64,000 bases of DNA, taken from the NCBI GenBank assembly GCA_964531105.1, contig CAZHFN010000005.1, positions 13,745 through 77,744 of the forward strand, in the 5' to 3' direction. The notes under the pieces are model-generated. The model did not search any database, was not told where the DNA came from, and was given only the letters and a program-made list of their open reading frames with translations. Positions 14,832-23,994 of the stretch are shown piece by piece. The stretch's first letter is position 1, and every line of letters begins with the position of its first letter. The stretch is from UBA2256 sp964531105. GTDB lineage: Bacteria > Spirochaetota > Spirochaetia > Treponematales > Rectinemataceae. The position numbers and the translations under genes are program-made.

Positions 14832-16745
14832 ATGGCGCAGACCCTAGCCCAGATGTTTTTAGAATTGGTTGCCAGGCAGCCTCAAACAGCCGCACAGCTT
14901 TCCAAAGATTCGAAGGGTGTCTTCAAGCCTACTACGTACCAGGAGTTGTATAACAGCGCGGCCGCATTTGCCGCGGGGTTGAAAAATCTCGGTGTAGCCA
15001 GAGGCGACAAGGTGGGGCTTATCGCCGATAACCGCAAGGAATGGCTCAGTTCTGACTTGGCCATTATAGGCCTGGGCGCTGCCGACGTGCCCAGGGGTTG
15101 CGACGCCACAGTCCAGGAAATTGCCTACATCCTATCCTGGAGCGAGTGCAAGCTCGCGATATTGGAAAACGAAAAGCAGCTTAAAAAAATATTTGAAGCC
15201 CGCTCCTCCATGCCCCAATTAGAGGCAATCATCCTCTACGACCCTGCCGAAGAAGCAGCCCTCAAGGAAGCAACAGCCCAGGGATTGGCCGTCCACGTCT
15301 TCGAGACAGTACTCGAAGACGGAAAAAAATACCTTACGAGCCATCCGGATTTCTTTAAGGAAGAAGTTGCAAAGGGGACGAAGACAGATCTTGCTACAAT
15401 TATTTACACCTCGGGCACTACCGGAGATCCCAAGGGTGTCATGCTCAGCCATGGCAATTTCCTGCACCAAACCGATTACATCCCCGGACTCATAGGCGTA
15501 AATCCCGGCGAGATATTCCTTTCGGTACTGCCTGTATGGCACTCCTTCGAGCGCATACTCCAGTACATAATACTCAAGTCCGGAGCAACGGTAGCCTATT
15601 CCAAGCCTATCGGCTCCATTCTCCTGGCCGATATGCAGGCAGTCCAGCCTCACTGGTTTCCCTCGGTACCCCGCATATGGGAATCGGTCAAGGACGGAAT
15701 CTATAAGAACATCAAGCAGTCGAGCAAGGTAAAACGCGCGCTATTCAGCTTCTTTGTGGGAGTCGGAGAGAGTTTCGCCTATTTCCGCAATCATATGTTA
15801 GGTCGATACCCTCGGTTCAGCCCCCGCAGCCGAATTATCGAGATGGCCCTGGCTTTGGTACCGTTTATTCTTCTCGCCCCACTATGGGCTTTGGGCAATG
15901 TGCTTGTCTACAAGAAGATAAAAGCTAAGTTGGGCAAAAGGTTCATTGCCGGAGTCTCAGGCGGAGGCGCTCTTCCAGGAGCGGTCGATCGCTTTTTCGA
16001 TGCCATAGGCGTATTGATACTGGAAGGCTACGGACTAACCGAAACAGCCCCTGTGCTCGGGTTCAGGCTGAAACATCACCCAGTAATCGGCACAGTCGGG
16101 CCTATTCATAGGGGAACCGAGATAAAGATCCTGGGAGAAAAGGGTGAAACCCTCGGTCCCGGACAGAAGGGTGTAATCCACGTGCGAGGTCCCCAGGTGA
16201 TGGAGGGCTACTACAAGCGTCCCGATCTCACCGCCCGAATCCTGGACAAGGACGGCTGGCTTAACACCGGCGACTTGGGAATGCTGAGCTATGACGGCGA
16301 GATTAAAATAACCGGACGAGCCAAGGATACTATCGTGCTTTTGGGCGGTGAAAATATAGAACCCCTTCCCATCGAGCAGCGACTGTGCGAAAGCAGCTAT
16401 ATCCAGCAGGCCGTGGTATTGGGACAGGATGAAAAATTCCTGGCGGCACTCATAGTACCCAGACAGGAAAACCTTATCGCCTGGGCCGATGAGAGCAGCA
16501 TACCTTACAATGACTACGAAACCCTGCTTCAGCAGCCTGAGGTAAAGGAGCTTATTGACTCCGAGGTTTCGAGTCTCGTAAGCCCCAAGAATGGGTTCAA
16601 GCCTTTCGAGAGAATTTTCCGCTTCGCCCTCTTGCCCGAGGCTTTTCAGCCTGGTAGGGAACTTTCGGCCAAGCAGGAGATAAAGCGCCATGCCATAGTG
16701 GAGTTATACAAGAAACAGATACGAGGTCTCTTCGCTAAAGAATAG
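14832..16745 (+). CDS. Long-chain acyl-CoA synthetase (AMP-forming)
   Basis: A 637-residue ANL-superfamily enzyme that activates fatty acids to acyl-CoA via acyl-AMP. Motifs: the P-loop TIIYTSGTTGDPKGVMLSH, the EGYGLTETAPVLGF core motif, LNTGDLGMLSYDGEIKITGR and KDTIVLLGGENIEPLPIE. A hydrophobic insertion near residues 330-360 (ALALVPFILLAPLWALGN) may attach it to the membrane, as in the FadD15/FAA1-like branch often annotated AMP-dependent synthetase and ligase. It stands alone between its own promoter and a strong terminator. Substrate chain length cannot be told from sequence. Confidence 0.9.
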   Translation: MAQTLAQMFLELVARQPQTAAQLSKDSKGVFKPTTYQELYNSAAAFAAGLKNLGVARGDKVGLIADNRKEWLSSDLAIIGLGAADVPRGCDATVQEIAYILSWSECKLAILENEKQLKKIFEARSSMPQLEAIILYDPAEEAALKEATAQGLAVHVFETVLEDGKKYLTSHPDFFKEEVAKGTKTDLATIIYTSGTTGDPKGVMLSHGNFLHQTDYIPGLIGVNPGEIFLSVLPVWHSFERILQYIILKSGATVAYSKPIGSILLADMQAVQPHWFPSVPRIWESVKDGIYKNIKQSSKVKRALFSFFVGVGESFAYFRNHMLGRYPRFSPRSRIIEMALALVPFILLAPLWALGNVLVYKKIKAKLGKRFIAGVSGGGALPGAVDRFFDAIGVLILEGYGLTETAPVLGFRLKHHPVIGTVGPIHRGTEIKILGEKGETLGPGQKGVIHVRGPQVMEGYYKRPDLTARILDKDGWLNTGDLGMLSYDGEIKITGRAKDTIVLLGGENIEPLPIEQRLCESSYIQQAVVLGQDEKFLAALIVPRQENLIAWADESSIPYNDYETLLQQPEVKELIDSEVSSLVSPKNGFKPFERIFRFALLPEAFQPGRELSAKQEIKRHAIVELYKKQIRGLFAKE

Positions 16746-16751
16746 GAATCC

Positions 16752-16800
16752 AAGGCCGCTCCAGTAAGCTCTCAAGCTTACTGGAGCGGCCTTATTTTTT
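16752..16800 (+). terminator. Strong rho-independent terminator
   Basis: A perfect 19-bp stem (16752-16770 with 16775-16793) around a 4-base loop, followed by A and six T residues, begins seven bases after the acyl-CoA ligase stop codon. The T-run is only on the plus side. Confidence 0.95.
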
Positions 16801-16814
16801 GCTCTAGATTTGTA

Positions 16815-17690
16815 TTACTCGACTTCTATGTCGCCGAGCACGCTCTTCACATGGAGCCGTTTGGTACCCTCGCCTATCCTGTAGGCGCATCGCCTTGGGC
16901 CTGTTCCCGAGGCGATAGTGGTACCCGGCGAACTAATCTGGCCTGAGAGCGTTTCGGCCCTAAATTCCACATTGGCCTGCTCGAGCATAAGGTTTATATC
17001 CCCCGAGTAGGTGGTGGCCTCACCTCCGCCAAAGTTGCCCGACAGCTCTAACTCAATATCTCCATCGTGGGATATCAGGCGAATTCTCCCTTCAGGCTTG
17101 AACACCGAAACATCGCCGTCCTTGGTGAGGGCTATAACATTGCCCTTCACCCTGGTAGCCTGGATATCTCCGCCCTGGGTTTCTATATGCAGCGAACCAT
17201 TTATCTTTGAGCACTTTACCGAACCATCAATAGTATTGACCGTCGCCGACCCGCAATTGAGCAGGGTTACTGAACCCTGCACGCTGGAAGCCTCCACGTT
17301 GCGGCCTCCATGGATATGAATCGCTCCGAATTCTGAAATAGCTAGAATATCCGCTTCACAGTCACGTACGTCTATCTCGCCCTTCATGCTGTGAATCTCC
17401 AGATCCTTTATGCAGGACGGGACGCTCACCGACACCCCTGCGGTGTATACATCCTTGGGTGTTTCGTTGGAAAAGATAAGAATCCGGTCGTGCCTTCGCA
17501 CCGAAGGTCTCCAGGGATAGATGAGGGAAGCATTGCCGTGCAGTTCGTATTCGGCATGTATGAAGTTGTCCGCGGAAGTCTTTACGGTAATGATGCCTTC
17601 GGGGATTCGCACCACAAGGCGCTCCGCTGCCTCGGGATCTATAGTCTCTTGAAAGTATCGAATCTCGAGGTCTGCGCCCTCACTCCTCAT
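16815..17690 (-). CDS. DUF4097-like beta-solenoid protein
   Basis: A 291-residue protein made of repeated short beta strands: IHSMKGEIDVRDCEADILA, EFGAIHIHGGRNVEASSVQG, SVKCSKINGSLHIETQGGDI, and so on at roughly 20-residue spacing. This GDI/GNV ladder is typical of DUF4097 (putative adhesin, LiaG-like) right-handed beta-helices. There is no signal peptide or membrane segment, so it is likely cytoplasmic as written. Function is unknown; relatives are linked to envelope-stress operons in Gram-positive bacteria. It diverges from the ABC-exporter operon across about 150 bases and converges on the acyl-CoA ligase. Confidence 0.75.
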   Translation of the reverse strand: MRSEGADLEIRYFQETIDPEAAERLVVRIPEGIITVKTSADNFIHAEYELHGNASLIYPWRPSVRRHDRILIFSNETPKDVYTAGVSVSVPSCIKDLEIHSMKGEIDVRDCEADILAISEFGAIHIHGGRNVEASSVQGSVTLLNCGSATVNTIDGSVKCSKINGSLHIETQGGDIQATRVKGNVIALTKDGDVSVFKPEGRIRLISHDGDIELELSGNFGGGEATTYSGDINLMLEQANVEFRAETLSGQISSPGTTIASGTGPRRCAYRIGEGTKRLHVKSVLGDIEVE

Positions 17691-17781
17691 GCCTCTGCTC
17701 CTTGGCGCACTGCACAGCGCGATAATTCATAACAGGATACCATATACTCCCTTTTTTGCCTAGCTTTTATGTTTCTAGCCC

Positions 17782-17810
17782 TTGACAGGCTTAGCCTTAG
17801 GTTTTATGTT
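17782..17810 (+). promoter_or_regulatory. Candidate promoter of the ABC-exporter operon
   Basis: A consensus TTGACA (17782-17787) and TATGTT (17805-17810) with a 17-base spacer lie upstream of the six-helix membrane gene. A 10-base direct repeat TTTTATGTTT (17765-17774, 17802-17811) brackets it, and the palindrome ATAAAC-tt-GTTTAT (17822-17835) lies just before the ribosome site; these could bind the operon's own winged-helix regulator. Confidence 0.55.
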
Positions 17811-17844
17811 TGGTTTGTGATATAAACTTGTTTATGGAGTCAGT

Positions 17845-18513
17845 ATGAATATAAATGACAGCACACCAAGTGCCGGTGCCGTAGATTTGGAAAGCCTAGC
17901 CCAAACACTAACCGATTTACGCAAATCGGTGCGTACAAATAACCCTATTCTCAAGACAGTTGCGGTATCAAGGCTCTACCCTACCCTCGCCCTAGTGCTA
18001 GGAATACTTATGAGCGCATATTGCCTAGCTATTTATTTTATGCCCTCACTCTCCGGACAAGGCTCTTCCTGGATTCTCATCGCTGCCCTTCTAGTCGCTG
18101 GAGGTACGGTAAAGCTTTTACTTACAAACCGCATCGCAGGCCGACTCCCCAACGGGGGGTTCAAGGCAGTACTCCGGGCAATTTATGGCGGAAAGGCTGG
18201 AAGTTTCTTTGCCAGCGCGGCTCTTTGCATTCTGGTGGGTGTAATCTTCATACTCCAATCTGGTCACCCCTGGTATATCGCCCCAATGATTTCGATCTTC
18301 ATTTCCTTTGCTGCCCACACCTTGGACTTCCTTATCGACTTGCCGGAGTATAGGGTCATGGCCTGGTCTTCCCTGATTTCCGGCCTCTCGGCTCTTTTCT
18401 TCATTGAAACTGCGCCTTGGCTGTGGATGGCCTTTATTTTTATCGCCAGTTTTGGTCTTTTTGGGATTGTCGGGCTGGCCAGGTCGAGGGAAGAGTCGGA
18501 GATCGGAGCCTGA
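17845..18513 (+). CDS. Six-helix inner-membrane protein of unknown function
   Basis: A 222-residue protein; I do not recognise the family. After a polar 45-residue N-terminus it has six hydrophobic segments, roughly at residues 48-72, 76-95, 113-132, 137-160, 170-186 and 190-212, ending with a short charged tail (ARSREESEIGA). No signal peptide or catalytic motif is visible. The start follows GGAG with good spacing. It is the first gene of an operon with a winged-helix regulator two bases downstream, then an ABC exporter, which suggests a sensor, co-regulator or accessory membrane component. Confidence 0.7.
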   Translation: MNINDSTPSAGAVDLESLAQTLTDLRKSVRTNNPILKTVAVSRLYPTLALVLGILMSAYCLAIYFMPSLSGQGSSWILIAALLVAGGTVKLLLTNRIAGRLPNGGFKAVLRAIYGGKAGSFFASAALCILVGVIFILQSGHPWYIAPMISIFISFAAHTLDFLIDLPEYRVMAWSSLISGLSALFFIETAPWLWMAFIFIASFGLFGIVGLARSREESEIGA

Positions 18514-18515
18514 GG

Positions 18516-18836
18516 ATGCCGAATACAGTCCCACCTGATCCTGAGAAAATAATTCACGAAAGAGCCAGGCTCAGGATCCTCGTATACCTTGCATCGAGCC
18601 CGGACGCAGAGGTGAGTTTTCCAACTCTGCGACAGGCGCTTGAAATGAGTGCTGGCAATCTCTCAATTCAGCTAAAAACACTGGAAGATGCGCAATACAT
18701 TACGCTTCACAAAAGTTTTAAGGACAGGAAACCTCATACGGCGATACGTCTCAGCCCATTGGGAAGCGCGGCACTGGAGCGCTACCTGGATGATCTAGAG
18801 GCAATGCTCACATTAGTGCGCGCAGGCAAGTCCTAA
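18516..18836 (+). CDS. Winged-helix transcriptional regulator
   Basis: A 106-residue DNA-binding protein. The region ERARLRILVYLAS, then FPTLRQALEMSAGNLSIQLK and TLEDAQYITLHKSF gives helix-turn-helix plus wing, and LSPLGSAALERYLDDLEAML forms a C-terminal dimer helix. This is the small winged-helix (HTH_34, MarR/ArsR-like) type often encoded beside ABC transporters. The ATG at 18516 follows the previous stop by two bases with GGAG upstream; a longer in-frame extension overlapping that gene is less likely. It probably regulates this operon. Confidence 0.82.
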   Translation: MPNTVPPDPEKIIHERARLRILVYLASSPDAEVSFPTLRQALEMSAGNLSIQLKTLEDAQYITLHKSFKDRKPHTAIRLSPLGSAALERYLDDLEAMLTLVRAGKS

Positions 18837-18859
18837 AAGAAAACCCCAAGGAGGGAATC

Positions 18860-19549
18860 ATGGCCATTCTTTCATTATCCAAGATCACGAAAACCTACAA
18901 AAAAGGAGAGATCGAGGTACATGCTCTAGGAGGAGTGGATCTCGAACTGGAAAAAGGCGAGTTCTGCGCCATTGTAGGTCCTTCCGGCTCTGGCAAGACA
19001 ACGCTTTTAAACATCATTGGCTGCCTGGACAAGCCTACATCGGGAATAATCAGCTATCAGGGACAGGAGCTCAAGGTTATGGGAGAAAAAGAGCTTTCCG
19101 CGTATCGCAGGGAACATGTCTCCTTTATTTTTCAATCCTATAATCTTATTCCTGTTTTAACCGTAGCCGAAAATGTAGAACTACCTCTCTCTATTGAAGG
19201 TTCTCTCACCAACGCACAGATGCGAAAACAGGCTTTGGAAATGCTGGATGCGGTAGGCATAGCGGATAAGGCAGACAGATATCCCAGAGAGCTTTCAGGA
19301 GGCCAGGAGCAGAGGGTTGCGATAGCCCGAGCCCTTGTAAAAAAACCTTCGGTGGTATTGGCGGATGAACCTACGGCAAATCTGGACTCGCACAACGCTG
19401 AAGAAATTATCCGACTTATGAAATCTATGAACGAAAAGCTGAGCACGACCTTTATCTTTTCCACTCATGATAAAATGATCATGGAGGAAGCTCTTCGAGT
19501 CTTCCATCTGCATGATGGTCTCATCGTAAAAGACGAAAGGAAGCGATAA
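18860..19549 (+). CDS. ABC transporter ATP-binding protein, LolD/MacB type
   Basis: A 229-residue ATPase with Walker A GPSGSGKTT, Q-loop FIFQSYNLIP, signature LSGGQEQRVAIARAL, Walker B VVLADEPTANLD and the switch histidine in STHD. The pattern, including LDSHNAEEI after the Walker B, is that of the MacB/LolD/FtsE class, which works with FtsX-type permeases to move lipoproteins or other substrates out of the inner membrane mechanically. Strong AAGGAGGG site. The stop overlaps the next start by one base (TAATG), linking it to the permeases. Confidence 0.95.
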   Translation: MAILSLSKITKTYKKGEIEVHALGGVDLELEKGEFCAIVGPSGSGKTTLLNIIGCLDKPTSGIISYQGQELKVMGEKELSAYRREHVSFIFQSYNLIPVLTVAENVELPLSIEGSLTNAQMRKQALEMLDAVGIADKADRYPRELSGGQEQRVAIARALVKKPSVVLADEPTANLDSHNAEEIIRLMKSMNEKLSTTFIFSTHDKMIMEEALRVFHLHDGLIVKDERKR

Positions 19550-20811
19550 TGAAAAAAACGCTGCTTTCCATTGCATTCCGAAACGTTGTGCGCCAATGGC
19601 GGAGAAGCCTTATTTCCGCTATCGTGCTCACTGTAGGCATAGGTATGTTCATATTTTTCGATGCCATTTTAGCCGGTATGGACAGAATGACCATAGATTC
19701 CATGGTCCAATTCAACGACGCATCGCTGAAAATCATGAGCAGCGAGTATTACGACAATAAAAGAACTATGCCTATTAGCTTTGGCCTGGATGCTCCAAGC
19801 ACGCTCGCTGCCGAAATAGAATCTATTCTACCCGAAGCGATGGTTACTCCGAGAACGCCTTTTATGGCTTTCGCCTCCAACAGGATCGACAACGTCCCAG
19901 TACTCGGTTATGCGATAGACCCCGTTAAAGATTCAAGGGTTTTCAAATTGCAGGATACAATAGATTCTGGTACCTGGTTTTCAGAAACTACTGAAAACTC
20001 CGAGATTCTTGTCGGCAAGCTCTTAGCCAAAGACCTGGGCCTGAAAGAAGGCGACTGGATGCTCCTTTCCGCCAGAATGACCGACGACAGCATGAACGCC
20101 GATGAGTACAGAATAGCGGGAATACTAGATATCCCTGATATGGCTCTTAATGAAAGCGGAATCTTCCTTTCCTACAGCGAAGCGAAAAAACTTCTTGGGG
20201 AAGACCTTCCGGTCACTACACTGGCTGTTTCTCTTCCAAGGCCTGCCAATCTTAGCAAAGAGTTGAGCGATTCCATTGCATCAGCATCAATAATTGAAGA
20301 TAGATTCGAAGGTTTGAAAGCGGTATCTATAGCAGAAGCGGCTAACGACTATCTGGCTATGCGCGACATGAAAGCCAAGTACTCATCCCTCATCATTTTC
20401 ATAGTCCTTCTGATAGCTGGGGTAGGCATAGTCAATACAATTTTAATGAGTGTGTACTCTCGTATAAAAGAGATAGGCGTCTTGCGCGCTTACGGCATGA
20501 TGCCCGTTCAAATACAAAGACTCTTTTCAATTGAAGGTTTGCTTATAGGCATAATAGGAAGCTCGGCTGCCCTTGTCCTTGGCAGTCTTCTTGTGTGGTG
20601 GTCTATTCGCTGGGGCATTCCCATCGGCGACTATTTCGGAGGTCTCGACATGGGAGTTATCCCCATCGGAGACGGCCTGCGGGGTGAATGGCACCCCGGT
20701 ACCATGGCCTTCAGCTTTTTCTTCGGTGTAGCAGCTTCATGGTTTTCTGCCCGCATACCAGCAAGAAAGGCAGGCAAGCTGGAAGTGACCGAAGCCCTTC
20801 GCTTCGTCTAA
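19549..20811 (+). CDS. FtsX-like ABC permease (first)
   Basis: A 420-residue LolC/LolE/MacB-type permease. One helix near the N-terminus (residues 20-42) is followed by a large periplasmic MacB_PCD-like domain, then three helices near residues 280-302, 325-352 and 380-402 in the FtsX arrangement. The intracellular segment MSVYSRIKEIGVLRAYGM is the typical coupling region between FtsX helices. Probably forms a heterodimer with the next gene and is powered by the upstream ATPase. Confidence 0.9.
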   Translation: MKKTLLSIAFRNVVRQWRRSLISAIVLTVGIGMFIFFDAILAGMDRMTIDSMVQFNDASLKIMSSEYYDNKRTMPISFGLDAPSTLAAEIESILPEAMVTPRTPFMAFASNRIDNVPVLGYAIDPVKDSRVFKLQDTIDSGTWFSETTENSEILVGKLLAKDLGLKEGDWMLLSARMTDDSMNADEYRIAGILDIPDMALNESGIFLSYSEAKKLLGEDLPVTTLAVSLPRPANLSKELSDSIASASIIEDRFEGLKAVSIAEAANDYLAMRDMKAKYSSLIIFIVLLIAGVGIVNTILMSVYSRIKEIGVLRAYGMMPVQIQRLFSIEGLLIGIIGSSAALVLGSLLVWWSIRWGIPIGDYFGGLDMGVIPIGDGLRGEWHPGTMAFSFFFGVAASWFSARIPARKAGKLEVTEALRFV

Positions 20812-20823
20812 AGGAGACGCTGC

Positions 20824-22071
20824 ATGAAACTTTTACCCTTTGCATACAGAAACCTTCTCAGGAATAAAAGACGAAGCATTTTAGCCGCCGCTTCTGTCTT
20901 TCTATCCATACTTCTGGTTATGTTCATGGCCGGATTCCTTCAGGGATTCATGGATTCCATGGTCAAGAATTATATAAAAAATGAAACCGGTCATATAAAT
21001 ATCGCCACCCCGGGCTATAGGGAAAGAGCCAAGTTCATGCCTGTGGACGAATACATAGAGTCCTCCACCGATTTGGCAAAAAACCTACAAAAGGGGCTTT
21101 CCAATTTAGATCCAGAGGCAATAGTAGCCCAGCGAATCCGCTTCGGTTTAATGCTGTCATCGGATACGGGCAATAAGGAAGCCATTGCTATTGCAGGCGA
21201 TCCGGAATTGGAACGCCGTCTTTTGATGCTGGATACAAAAATAGTATCGGGCGGCTCGTATTTGGACAGTTCAGGGACTGCTATCCTAGGTGAAGGTTTG
21301 GCCAGGGATCTAGGTCTTAAGGAAGGTGATACCCTCAAGCTACTCACCCAAAAGGCTGACGGGGGTTTGGGTTTCAAAAAGCTCATGATTTCAGGCATTT
21401 TTAAAACCGGAGTAAATGCGCTGGACGGAACTTTGCTTCAACTCAGCCTAGAAGATGCGCGATCTCTTCTCGGAATCGAAGACGGCAGCCAGCAGATTGC
21501 CATTATGCTCTCATCCCAGAGAAAAATGAAACGCGCGCTTCCCCTTATTGAAAACCTGGTGAATGCTGATCACGCAGGCGGCACGCTATCGGTTTTACCC
21601 TGGACTGCTATCGGCAGCTATCCTTCGATGATCCAGCTTTTGAATATCATGTACTATTGGGTTTTCATTTTTGTGGCTTTTTTAGGTGCATTTATCATTG
21701 CCAACGTTATGACAATGGTAATCCTGGAACGAAAAAGGGAAATTGGCTTGCTCATGGCTATGGGCATGCCGAGAAAACAGGTTTTGCACCTTTTCCTCGC
21801 CGAAGGCACAATGCTAGGCCTTGCCGGATCCATAGCCGGTACCTTGCTAGGTGCCCTCTTGGTAAGCCTGGTGGGGATAAAAGGCTTCGATTTAACCAGC
21901 GCCATGGCGGGCTTCTCCTGGCCAATGGATAATACTATCTATCCCTACATATCATTCTGGGCAATCGCATTAGGAATAGTAATAGGAAGCGCCGTATCGG
22001 CAGTTGTAGCCTACCTTCCTTCGAGAAAAGCCTCAAAAATGTCACCTGTAGCCGCCATAAAGGCCCTTTAA
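20824..22071 (+). CDS. FtsX-like ABC permease (second)
   Basis: A 415-residue homologue of the preceding permease with the same layout: NLLRNKRRSILAAASVFLSI at the first helix, a periplasmic domain, then three C-terminal helices with the coupling segment MVILERKREIGLLMAMGMP. The paired, diverged permeases and the LolA-like gene right after them resemble a LolCDE-LolA lipoprotein-sorting set, although export of another lipid-like substrate is equally possible. Confidence 0.9.
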   Translation: MKLLPFAYRNLLRNKRRSILAAASVFLSILLVMFMAGFLQGFMDSMVKNYIKNETGHINIATPGYRERAKFMPVDEYIESSTDLAKNLQKGLSNLDPEAIVAQRIRFGLMLSSDTGNKEAIAIAGDPELERRLLMLDTKIVSGGSYLDSSGTAILGEGLARDLGLKEGDTLKLLTQKADGGLGFKKLMISGIFKTGVNALDGTLLQLSLEDARSLLGIEDGSQQIAIMLSSQRKMKRALPLIENLVNADHAGGTLSVLPWTAIGSYPSMIQLLNIMYYWVFIFVAFLGAFIIANVMTMVILERKREIGLLMAMGMPRKQVLHLFLAEGTMLGLAGSIAGTLLGALLVSLVGIKGFDLTSAMAGFSWPMDNTIYPYISFWAIALGIVIGSAVSAVVAYLPSRKASKMSPVAAIKAL

Positions 22072-22094
22072 GCATGGGCAGAAGAGGAGTTAGT

Positions 22095-22853
22095 ATGAAA
22101 ATCGCGCAACGCGTTTCATTGTTTTTTTCATTGCTTTTTTTATTCGCATTTAGTGTAGCACCTATCGCGGCCCAAGCCCTGAGTGCCAAGGATATTCTTG
22201 CCCGAGTCGATGCCAACCAGATGTATTCGACCATCTACTATGAGGGCAAAATGGAAATAGTATCGGGCAGCAGAATCAAGGTAAAAACCATGAAGGCCTG
22301 GGCAGAAGGGGAAGAGAAGTCTTTTATAGAATTCACCAATCCGGAAGACAGGGGCACAAAAATGCTCAAGCTAAAGGACAGCCTGTGGATGTACTTTCCA
22401 TCGGAACGGGATACGGTGAAAATCTCCGGAGCCATGTTGCGCCAGGGCATCATGGGCTCGGATTTTTCATACCAGGATGCAATGAGCTCGGAGGAGCTTT
22501 CCAGTCTTTATACTGTCAACATCGCAGGCTCTGAAATTCTGGAAGGAAGGGACAGCTATATCCTGGAGCTGCAATCCAGCGCAAGCGGCGTTCACTATCC
22601 ACGGCGCAAACTCTGGGTGGACAAGGAGCATTTCACAATCCAGAGGGGCGAGTTGTACGCCAAGAGCGGGACTCTTCTCAAGGTGCTCAGGGTCCTAGGC
22701 ACCTATTCTGTCCAGGGGCGCCGATTCCCCTCGGTCGTAGAATACTCGGACCAACTTAAAAAGAATTCCCGAACCGTACTAACCATGGACTCGATCGAGA
22801 TCGATCCGTCCATCGACCCAAGCCGCTTCAGTCTGCAGGCTTTTTCGCGATGA
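22095..22853 (+). CDS. LolA-like outer-membrane lipoprotein-sorting family protein
   Basis: A 252-residue secreted protein. The signal peptide ends around SVAPIAAQA; mature residues begin LSAKDILARVDANQM and form the half-barrel typical of the LolA/LolB superfamily, in the branch annotated outer membrane lipoprotein-sorting protein. Segments such as FIEFTNPEDRGTKMLKL and LWMYFPSERDTVKI, then KLWVDKEHFTIQRGELY are characteristic. I chose the ATG at 22095 with GGAG upstream. It overlaps the next gene by four bases. A periplasmic carrier between the FtsX permeases and the outer membrane is the natural role, by inference. Confidence 0.85.
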   Translation: MKIAQRVSLFFSLLFLFAFSVAPIAAQALSAKDILARVDANQMYSTIYYEGKMEIVSGSRIKVKTMKAWAEGEEKSFIEFTNPEDRGTKMLKLKDSLWMYFPSERDTVKISGAMLRQGIMGSDFSYQDAMSSEELSSLYTVNIAGSEILEGRDSYILELQSSASGVHYPRRKLWVDKEHFTIQRGELYAKSGTLLKVLRVLGTYSVQGRRFPSVVEYSDQLKKNSRTVLTMDSIEIDPSIDPSRFSLQAFSR

Positions 22854-23944
22854 AAACTCGTACTGTAATCGCTACCACGCTCCTTTTGCTCGCCCCCCTA
22901 TTCGCCCTTGGCGCTGATGAGGGATTGCAGTTCTCAACCCGCGTAACTACCAAAGCCTCATTGTACTCAGATCTCAGTTTTACATCGGCCCCTTCGATTG
23001 GAAGCGCCACAAGCCTCGGTCTACGGCTCGAAGGCGCCAGGGGTACTGCTTCGCTGAGAGCAGGAGCCAGCCTTTCCCTGCTTCAGGGCAACGAGGCATC
23101 TGAGCTTTGGCTGGCTAAAACAATGCCCAGCGCCTTAGGCGACTATCTTCTCATGTCGCCCGCCTTCGATCCTGCTGCCGTCGCCCCTTCAGTCATTCTT
23201 GCCCTGGCTCTGGAAGAGTTGGCACTCAGCAGCTATACCGGACCATTTGCCTTCGAAGCCGGTTTGAGCCATGCCAACTGGGGCCTAGGCAGGGCTTTCA
23301 GCCCCGCCGACTATTTTACCGATATCGATTATTCCTCAGGCCAACCATCTCGTCGCGCTCTGCTTCTGGCCAAGGCACTCTGGTATCCCGGCCCCACCTC
23401 CAGCCTTGAGCTTGTCCTCTCACCCTATTCCAAGCTGGGCCAGGCCCTGGCCTTGCGGGCTTACACCTGCCTTGGCGATGCGGCAACCCTCGCCGTATCG
23501 GCAGGAATTCAAAGGGAGGAAGGATCTTCTGCCGAACTCGCTCTGGGTGGCGCCGAACTCAGCCTCGATCTGCCCCTTGTCTCAGTGTATGCCGAGAGCG
23601 CCTTCGTATTCGATCCATACAGCAACTGGGATTTTAGCTACTCGATTATGGGAGGGGGAGAAACCAGGATAGCTGACATTGTCATTTCGGCCGAGTATCT
23701 CTTCACCCCGGATGAAACCGCAACGCACAGCACCTACGCTACCGTTGCCTGGACGATCGATGAATGGTTCTCCCTCGCCATGCCCCTGGTATTCCAGCCT
23801 AGTCCGAAATTTTTACGCCTTGGCCTGTCCCTTTCCGCTTCGTCTTTGGGCTACATGGACTATGGGGCGAACCTTTTCTTTCAAAAAACCGCTGCAAGCG
23901 GCTGGAGTTCAGGCCTTATTGTCCAAGCCGGGCTCGCGTTCTAG
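22850..23944 (+). CDS. Predicted outer-membrane beta-barrel protein
   Basis: A 364-residue protein with a signal peptide (MKTRTVIATTLLLLAPLFAL, cleavage near GA-DE). The mature part is built of short alternating amphipathic strands rich in Leu, Ala, Ser and Gly, with aromatic strand ends, and the C-terminus ends GLIVQAGLAF with a terminal phenylalanine, the classical outer-membrane sorting signal. No specific family recognised. Its place as last gene after the LolA-like protein suggests an outer-membrane receptor or export partner of the system. Confidence 0.72.
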   Translation: MKTRTVIATTLLLLAPLFALGADEGLQFSTRVTTKASLYSDLSFTSAPSIGSATSLGLRLEGARGTASLRAGASLSLLQGNEASELWLAKTMPSALGDYLLMSPAFDPAAVAPSVILALALEELALSSYTGPFAFEAGLSHANWGLGRAFSPADYFTDIDYSSGQPSRRALLLAKALWYPGPTSSLELVLSPYSKLGQALALRAYTCLGDAATLAVSAGIQREEGSSAELALGGAELSLDLPLVSVYAESAFVFDPYSNWDFSYSIMGGGETRIADIVISAEYLFTPDETATHSTYATVAWTIDEWFSLAMPLVFQPSPKFLRLGLSLSASSLGYMDYGANLFFQKTAASGWSSGLIVQAGLAF

Positions 23945-23994
23945 AAATTGATCGCTCTCTATGGCATACTCATTCGATATCCAGGAGGGCAATC

